8,147 bases of DNA from the NCBI GenBank assembly GCA_937888925.1, contig CALARM010000091.1, forward strand, positions 1 through 8,147, read 5' to 3'. Made by a program: the position numbers and the translations under genes. This DNA is from an uncultured Synergistia bacterium. Its GTDB lineage: Bacteria > Eremiobacterota > SpSt-956 > JAKJGF01. How positions within the stretch are numbered: position 1 is the stretch's first letter; each line of letters opens with the position of its first letter. Under the pieces are notes generated by a model. It searched no databases. It was not told where the DNA came from and saw only the letters and a program-made list of their open reading frames with translations. Below are positions 1 to 3,993 of this stretch, piece after piece.

Positions 1-1
1 A

Positions 2-85
2 GAAGATTTTTATCTTTCTCTTGAACAGGATAAATTTAATTTTACAGTAATTTTTGAAAATAAAATTCTGGTAAAAAAATTATAA
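2..85 (+). CDS. Probable 3' end of an upstream gene (partial)
   Basis: An open frame enters from the left edge and ends at TAA 83-85, giving 27 residues that end in ENKILVKKL. The mix of charged, aromatic and aliphatic residues (a segment reads LEQDKFNFTVIFENK) looks like real protein and could be a beta-hairpin at a domain end. The other two forward frames close sooner or look less protein-like. The fragment is too short to assign to a family, and in DNA this AT-rich a chance open frame of this length is possible. About 100 bases separate it from the next start codon, so it is probably a separate gene from the EF-hand protein. Confidence 0.35.
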   Translation, partial: EDFYLSLEQDKFNFTVIFENKILVKKL

Positions 86-102
86 AATAAATAAAATTAC
101 TC

Positions 103-133
103 TTTACTTTTTTTTCTAATGTCGTGATATATT
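103..133 (+). promoter_or_regulatory. Possible sigma70-type promoter for the EF-hand gene
   Basis: TTTACT at 103-108 resembles a -35 box and TATATT at 128-133 a -10 box, with 19 bases between them. GATATA at 126-131 would give the ideal 17 but is a poorer match. Transcription would start about 50 bases before the ATG at 189. The whole stretch 86-170 is very AT-rich, so such matches arise easily by chance. Confidence 0.25.
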
Positions 134-174
134 ATTAAATAATTATGAAATAAAAAGCATGGCTTTTAATAATG

Positions 175-181
175 AGGAGGG
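175..181 (+). promoter_or_regulatory. Shine-Dalgarno AGGAGGG that fixes the start at 189
   Basis: A near-perfect ribosome binding site ends 7 bases before ATG 189-191. The in-frame ATG at 159 lies upstream of this site and has no purine-rich sequence before it. It would add only ten residues (MAFNNEEGKN), four of them encoded by the ribosome-binding region itself. The start at 189 is therefore much more likely. Confidence 0.85.
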
Positions 182-188
182 AAAAAAT

Positions 189-1346
189 ATGTTTGGAATT
201 CAGGGTTTTGGTTATGCAGGAGCAGCCTATGGAGTAGGCATGAATTACGGTGGTTTCGGAGGGTTTTCCGGAGCTTATGGCGGTTTTCACGGAATGAATC
301 AATTTGCCAATTTGTTTGGCGGTCAGAACTATTCTAACAGTTTTTCACAGGCAGGTTCCACTTCCTATGTGCCCAATCTTCAGATCGGTCAGCATGGTTA
401 CGGCCAGGACAGTTCATGGAGCAGAAGTGTTTCCGAATCAGGACAGCAGAATTTCTGGGGCGGAGAGTATAACAGGGCTGAAGCAGGAGCCTATCAGAAT
501 ACACTGTATGAATATGATAAACAGAAAGCAGTGGATTATCACTTCCAGCAGGGACAGCAGTGGCATAATAAAGATGTTCAGCAGACAAGAACCGAGAGAA
601 GTTATGACCCGGTTATTCTGGATCTGAACGGAGACGGAAAATTAGATGTAACAGGAAAAGATAATTCTTTGCAAAATGTTAATCATAAGTATAGCACAGA
701 TGTAGATGTTCATCGCGCAAATAGAAGAGAAACTACTACTACTACAAAAACTCATGAATGGGATACACAGAAAGACTGGAATAACAAGATCAATTATGAT
801 GTAGACGGAGACGGAAAAACAGATCGCACTGAATGGATGAAAAAAGGTTCTCAGGATGGTCTTCTTGTATGGGATGCAAATAAAGACGGAAAGATTACCG
901 GAAATGAACTGATGAATGAATCCACCATTGACGGGAAACAGGGTGCTTATAAGAGCGGCTGGGAGAAAACCCTTGCCCTTGGCGATGCAAATAAAGATGG
1001 TAAAATTGATGCAAATGAAATGAAGAATTTCTCCGTATGGGTTGACAAAAACGGTGATGGTGTAACAGATGCAGGAGAATTACAGACTGCACAGCAGATG
1101 GGTATAATGGAACTCAACCCTCAGGAAGGAAGCTTTACAAGAAGAAAAGAAGTTGCCCAGGAAAGCGGTTCCTATGCAAATGCCTATAACGGAGGATACG
1201 ATGCATTCGGAAATAACTGGAGCAATCAGAGTAAAGCAAATGCCTATAATTATAATGACCAGTGGGGTAATAATTATTCCCAGTCAAACAGTCAGGCCAA
1301 TAACTATGGCGGCGGATTTGGCGGCGGATTTGGCTGGTACTGGTAA
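189..1346 (+). CDS. Gly/Tyr/Asn-rich EF-hand protein with FrpC-like self-processing module
   Basis: The protein has 385 residues and no cysteine that I can see. Residues 1-60 are low-complexity Gly/Phe/Tyr, and 60-135 are Gln/Ser/Asn/Tyr-rich. At D140-P141 a domain starts (YDPVILDLNGDG), with EF-hand loops beginning at D145, D204 (DVDGDGKTDRTE), D229 (DANKDGKITGNE), D266 (DANKDGKIDANE) and D286 (DKNGDGVTDAGE). The order and linking motifs (DP.xLDLNGDG, DGLLVWDANKDG, FSVWVDKNGDG, AGELQTAQQMGI, AQESGSY) match, from memory, the self-processing module of Neisseria FrpC. That module cleaves the Asp-Pro bond on binding calcium and can link the new Asp end to a lysine. About 45 residues rich in Thr, Arg and Asn are inserted between loops 1 and 2. 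The tail (325-385) is Asn/Tyr/Gly-rich and ends FGWYW. There are no RTX nonapeptides and no signal peptide, so the export route is unclear. The EF-hands are certain; self-processing is inferred. Confidence 0.85.
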   Translation: MFGIQGFGYAGAAYGVGMNYGGFGGFSGAYGGFHGMNQFANLFGGQNYSNSFSQAGSTSYVPNLQIGQHGYGQDSSWSRSVSESGQQNFWGGEYNRAEAGAYQNTLYEYDKQKAVDYHFQQGQQWHNKDVQQTRTERSYDPVILDLNGDGKLDVTGKDNSLQNVNHKYSTDVDVHRANRRETTTTTKTHEWDTQKDWNNKINYDVDGDGKTDRTEWMKKGSQDGLLVWDANKDGKITGNELMNESTIDGKQGAYKSGWEKTLALGDANKDGKIDANEMKNFSVWVDKNGDGVTDAGELQTAQQMGIMELNPQEGSFTRRKEVAQESGSYANAYNGGYDAFGNNWSNQSKANAYNYNDQWGNNYSQSNSQANNYGGGFGGGFGWYW

Positions 1347-1374
1347 TTTAAAAGTCTTATAAATTAATTGAAAA

Positions 1375-1410
1375 ACCGCTTGTCCGAAGGGATAAGCGGT
1401 AATATTATTT
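1375..1410 (+). terminator. Hairpin terminator after the EF-hand gene
   Basis: ACCGCTTGTCC (1375-1385) pairs with GGATAAGCGGT (1390-1400) around a GAAG loop. This is an 11-bp stem with one G-U pair. It lies 28 bases after the stop codon. The + strand tail AATATTATTT is T-rich but interrupted. On the - strand the stem is followed by five Ts, so the element could also stop antisense transcription. Confidence 0.75.
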
Positions 1411-1423
1411 ATAGGTCATAGTA

Positions 1424-1429
1424 TATAAT
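1424..1429 (+). promoter_or_regulatory. Possible -10 box (TATAAT) for the zinc-ribbon gene
   Basis: A perfect TATAAT lies between the terminator and the hairpin repeat. No convincing -35 box is found 16-18 bases upstream, and there is no TG extension, so the call rests on one hexamer. If it is real, the transcript would begin at about 1435-1437, inside the left arm of the repeat hairpin. Confidence 0.3.
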
Positions 1430-1430
1430 C

Positions 1431-1470
1431 AGTGAATGGTGAGTGGATAGTTATCTACTCACTACTCACT
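1431..1470. repeat. Heptamer-repeat hairpin in the spacer, 20-bp arms
   Basis: The left arm 1431-1450 (AGTGAAT, GGTGAGT, GGATAG) pairs with the right arm 1451-1470 (TTATCTACTCACTACTCACT), with one A-C mismatch and three G-U pairs by my count. Both arms have a 7-base period. There is no T-run after it, and it ends 9 bases before the AAGGAG of the next gene, so it is not an ordinary terminator. The motif is related to the larger repeat at 3495-3563. Confidence 0.8.
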
Positions 1471-1498
1471 AAATTATTGAAAGGAGTTTTTATAGAAA

Positions 1499-3490
1499 AT
1501 GATAGCTATTTTCCCACCACCTGTTACAGCTCTTATAGATAAAGCGAATGATGTTTATCAGAAAAGAGCCACAGTTAAAGAATTAAAAGAAGCTCTGGAT
1601 TATGCAAAAACCTTTCATGATAGAAGCAGAAGTTATTTTATGTTTTTTAGTAAATCCAGGGTGGAAGATAAAGAAGTCTTAAGATTAAATGAAGAAATGC
1701 TCTATCACTGCAAAAAACTTGACGAAGCTTTTGAGAAAATGGAAGAATTTGTAAAAACAGAAAAGAATGAAATACTCTTTGAAGCAGTAATCGGGGTTCA
1801 GGAAGCTTCATATATGATTTCAGAAGCTACGAGAGCACTGAAAAGAATAAAGGAAAATTTTCAAAGATTTTCGCCTATGGAGATAATAGATGATTTTATT
1901 AAAATAGCTGTGAATGTCTATAATGGTGTCTTTGAAAAAACTGCACTTCTTGAAAAAATTCCCTTTATTGTTGTATGGAAACAGGCTATTGAGAGTGATT
2001 TTCTTAAATTTAAAGAGAAATATCCTGAAGCAGAAGAGCTGAATACAAATATGGCAAATTCCCTGTCTTATATAGAAAGAGGAATAGGTGCCGTATATAC
2101 CTTTACAGAACAGGGAGACAAAGAAGATCTCATGAACGGCATGAGAATTCTCGGAGTTGTTTCAGGTGATATGCAGGGATTTTTAAATGAAATGGGAGAT
2201 TACAGAACAAAGAAATGTAAATACACATCAAATATTCATGCAGATGAGTTTCTTTCCATATGGTACAATCTTATAGAAAATAACAGTACACCTGAAGAAG
2301 CAAAAAAAGCTCTTGATGAGTTCAAAATCTATTTCAAAGGTATAGAAGAAGAAATTGAAAAATTCCAGAAGGATTTTATGGTAAGCTTGCCTGTTAAAGA
2401 TGAATTTATTGAAGACATTGACAGGTATATAAGGGATATAAAGAATTATCTGATAGAAATAGATAAAATACTTACAGATAAAGAAGAAGAAACGCTGGAT
2501 AAAGAGTGTCTTTCAGGACTTCTGAAAAAAATAAATGAAGATTTTGACTCTTTGCAGAAAATAAAGTCAGAATTTTACAGTAAATCCCTTCAGGAAAAAG
2601 ATCTTTCAGGAGATGTGGAAATGCTCCAGTTAAGGGATATAATAAAAGGTCTTTATAACAGAATAGTCCCTGTGTCTGCTCTTCAGGAAGCACTTATACC
2701 TCTCTCTGGAAGGACATCATCACTTCTGGAAAGGACAGATAAATTTTTATCAGAGAAAGAAGATGAGAAAATAAGAGCGATTCACAGGGCTCTTGAATCC
2801 AGAAAAATGGCTTTTTCAGAACTTGAAAGTTATGTCGTTGACAGAATAGAAGATCATCTCTTTGATGCTCTTGAAACAATTGAAGAAACCTATGATGATC
2901 TCGCAGGAGTTGAAGAAATACTTTCTCAAAAAGAAACTGAAAAGAATATGATAGCATGTTTCAAATGTTCCACTATGAACCCGAAAGGACAGAAGATATG
3001 CAGTAAATGCGGAGCGAAACTGCCATTTGCATCTGTAGGAAATATGGATAGCACTTCTATTGAAGTTGTTATGGAAAACGGAGGAAGTTCAGGAGAAGGT
3101 ATGAAATATGAAGAGATTAAAGAACTGAGAGAACTTACCGATAATGTTCTTCAGGGCTTAAGGCCTTCAGAAGATCTCCGTAAACCTCTAGGAAAGATTA
3201 TAGAAAAAATCGGAGAGAATAAAAAAGCTTTTAAGGAATTTATAACACCTTATCTGGAAAAGCACAGTGATGATAAAGAGCTTAAATCCAGTTCAGATGA
3301 ACTTACAAAAATCTTCAATGACCTTGATAAGGCCACTTCACAGATGAACAGTTATTTTACGAAAGAAAAGAGAGATGAATATCTTTCAGAAGGTCTTGAA
3401 GAGCTTCTGAAATCAGTAAAGGATCTTCAAAAATTCCAGGAGAATATGTCGGAATTATTGAAGAAAAAGAAGCCCGCAGGGAAGAGGTGA
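1499..3490 (+). CDS. Charged helical protein with an internal zinc ribbon
   Basis: I do not recognise this 663-residue protein. It has no signal peptide or membrane segment and is very rich in Lys, Glu, Leu and Ile, with heptad-like hydrophobic spacing over most of its length, so it should be almost wholly alpha-helical or coiled-coil and cytoplasmic. A zinc ribbon lies at 487-504: C487-F-K-C490, ten residues, then C501-S-K-C504-G. This ribbon spacing is usually found at the N- or C-terminus of a protein. A short Gly/Ser-rich linker (about 525-535) follows, then a second helical segment of about 120 residues ending in KKKKPAGKR. AAGGAG at 1481-1486 precedes the ATG by 12 bases, a long but usable gap. 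A structural or scaffold role is possible, but nothing shows the function. Its stop is 78 bases before the cupin start, so co-transcription is plausible. Confidence 0.85.
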   Translation: MIAIFPPPVTALIDKANDVYQKRATVKELKEALDYAKTFHDRSRSYFMFFSKSRVEDKEVLRLNEEMLYHCKKLDEAFEKMEEFVKTEKNEILFEAVIGVQEASYMISEATRALKRIKENFQRFSPMEIIDDFIKIAVNVYNGVFEKTALLEKIPFIVVWKQAIESDFLKFKEKYPEAEELNTNMANSLSYIERGIGAVYTFTEQGDKEDLMNGMRILGVVSGDMQGFLNEMGDYRTKKCKYTSNIHADEFLSIWYNLIENNSTPEEAKKALDEFKIYFKGIEEEIEKFQKDFMVSLPVKDEFIEDIDRYIRDIKNYLIEIDKILTDKEEETLDKECLSGLLKKINEDFDSLQKIKSEFYSKSLQEKDLSGDVEMLQLRDIIKGLYNRIVPVSALQEALIPLSGRTSSLLERTDKFLSEKEDEKIRAIHRALESRKMAFSELESYVVDRIEDHLFDALETIEETYDDLAGVEEILSQKETEKNMIACFKCSTMNPKGQKICSKCGAKLPFASVGNMDSTSIEVVMENGGSSGEGMKYEEIKELRELTDNVLQGLRPSEDLRKPLGKIIEKIGENKKAFKEFITPYLEKHSDDKELKSSSDELTKIFNDLDKATSQMNSYFTKEKRDEYLSEGLEELLKSVKDLQKFQENMSELLKKKKPAGKR

Positions 3491-3494
3491 GAAA

Positions 3495-3563
3495 CAGTGA
3501 CCAGTGAGCAGTGACCAGTGAACAGTATTATTGCTGCTCACTGCTTACTATTCACTGTTCACT
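3495..3563. repeat. Heptamer-repeat hairpin between the zinc-ribbon and cupin genes
   Basis: The left arm is five 7-base units (CAGTGAC, CAGTGAG, CAGTGAC, CAGTGAA, CAGTATT; 3495-3529). The right arm is four units (TGCTCAC, TGCTTAC, TATTCAC, TGTTCAC; 3535-3562), each close to the reverse complement of the left units. The arms pair over about 30 positions with several mismatches and G-U pairs. The element begins 4 bases after one stop codon and ends just before the next start. It has no T-tract. Confidence 0.85.
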
Positions 3564-3568
3564 CTTTA

Positions 3569-3931
3569 ATGTATATAAAAAAATTACAGGATTGTAAAGA
3601 AATCATATCTGGAGACAACTGTCGTTTAAGAGAAATTTTAAATCCCCTGAAAGATGAATGTTCAATCCGTTACAGTATGGCCCATGCACGGGTTGCTCCC
3701 GGTGACACAACTTTCAGACACAGACTGACCGGTTCCGAGGTTTACTATATAATAACCGGCAAAGGAATTATGTATATAGACTCTGACGAGAGGACTGTAG
3801 GAGAAGGCGATACTGTGTATATTCCTCCCCGGGCCATACAATGTATAAAAAATACGGGAGAAGAGGAACTGGTCTTTATCTGTCTGGTAGATCCGCCCTG
3901 GAAACCGGACGACGAAGAGATTTTACAATAA
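3569..3931 (+). CDS. Small single-domain cupin protein
   Basis: This is a 120-residue single beta-barrel cupin of the Cupin_2 type. Motif 1 is G45-x5-H51-R-L53-x3-E57-x6-G64 (GSEVYYIITGKG). Motif 2 is G80-DTVYI-P86-P-R-A-I-Q91-x3-N95. The C-terminus reads CLVDPPWKPDDEEILQ. Of the four usual metal ligands (His, His, Glu, His), H51 and E57 remain while the second and third His are L53 and Q91. Metal-dependent catalysis is therefore doubtful and ligand binding is as likely. I have an impression, not a checked fact, that some small cupins ending in DPxWxxxDEE share these changes. ATG 3569 is chosen because an upstream in-frame GTG (3518) would translate 17 residues of the hairpin repeat. No Shine-Dalgarno is visible, so translation may be weak or coupled. 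The substrate is unknown. Confidence 0.8.
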   Translation: MYIKKLQDCKEIISGDNCRLREILNPLKDECSIRYSMAHARVAPGDTTFRHRLTGSEVYYIITGKGIMYIDSDERTVGEGDTVYIPPRAIQCIKNTGEEELVFICLVDPPWKPDDEEILQ

Positions 3932-3944
3932 ATACGGTTATGCA

Positions 3945-3972
3945 CGCGTCACGCGTTACCCGTCACGATTAT
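3945..3972. repeat. Short heptamer tandem repeat before the TPR-CHAT gene
   Basis: CGCGTCA, CGCGTTA, CCCGTCA and a decayed CGATTAT follow each other with an exact 7-base period between the cupin stop and the next Shine-Dalgarno. It is much more GC-rich than its surroundings. Unlike the other spacer repeats it has no clear opposite arm. Confidence 0.65.
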
Positions 3973-3975
3973 TAC

Positions 3976-3983
3976 AAGGGAGG
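3976..3983 (+). promoter_or_regulatory. Shine-Dalgarno AAGGGAGG that fixes the start at 3994
   Basis: This strong site ends 10 bases before ATG 3994-3996, which opens a classic signal peptide. The same frame is open back to 3841, but that extension overlaps the cupin gene and reads basic, repeat-derived residues, so it is rejected. Confidence 0.85.
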
Positions 3984-3993
3984 TTGTTTAAAA

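Noticed and set aside
159..188. Upstream ATG giving a ten-residue longer EF-hand protein
   Set aside because: It has no ribosome site, and the extension contains the AGGAGGG that serves the ATG at 189.
304..627. 107-codon + frame inside the EF-hand gene
   Set aside because: It overlaps a well-supported gene in another frame and has no ribosome site.
3495..3563. CRISPR array or intrinsic terminator
   Set aside because: Units are 7 bases with no spacers, so it is not CRISPR. There is no T-tract after the hairpin, so it is not a standard terminator.
3518..3568. GTG start that adds 17 residues to the cupin
   Set aside because: The added residues are a translation of the heptamer repeat and the cupin domain does not need them. 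Kept only as a low-level possibility in the findings.
3551..3579. Promoter-like pair TTCACT and TATAAA, 17 bases apart
   Set aside because: It would start transcription after the cupin ATG at 3569, and the -35 part belongs to the repeat arm. Probably coincidence.
3841..3993. 51-residue N-terminal extension of the TPR-CHAT protein
   Set aside because: It overlaps the cupin gene out of frame, covers the heptamer repeat and would bury the signal peptide inside the chain. A strong Shine-Dalgarno sits before 3994.
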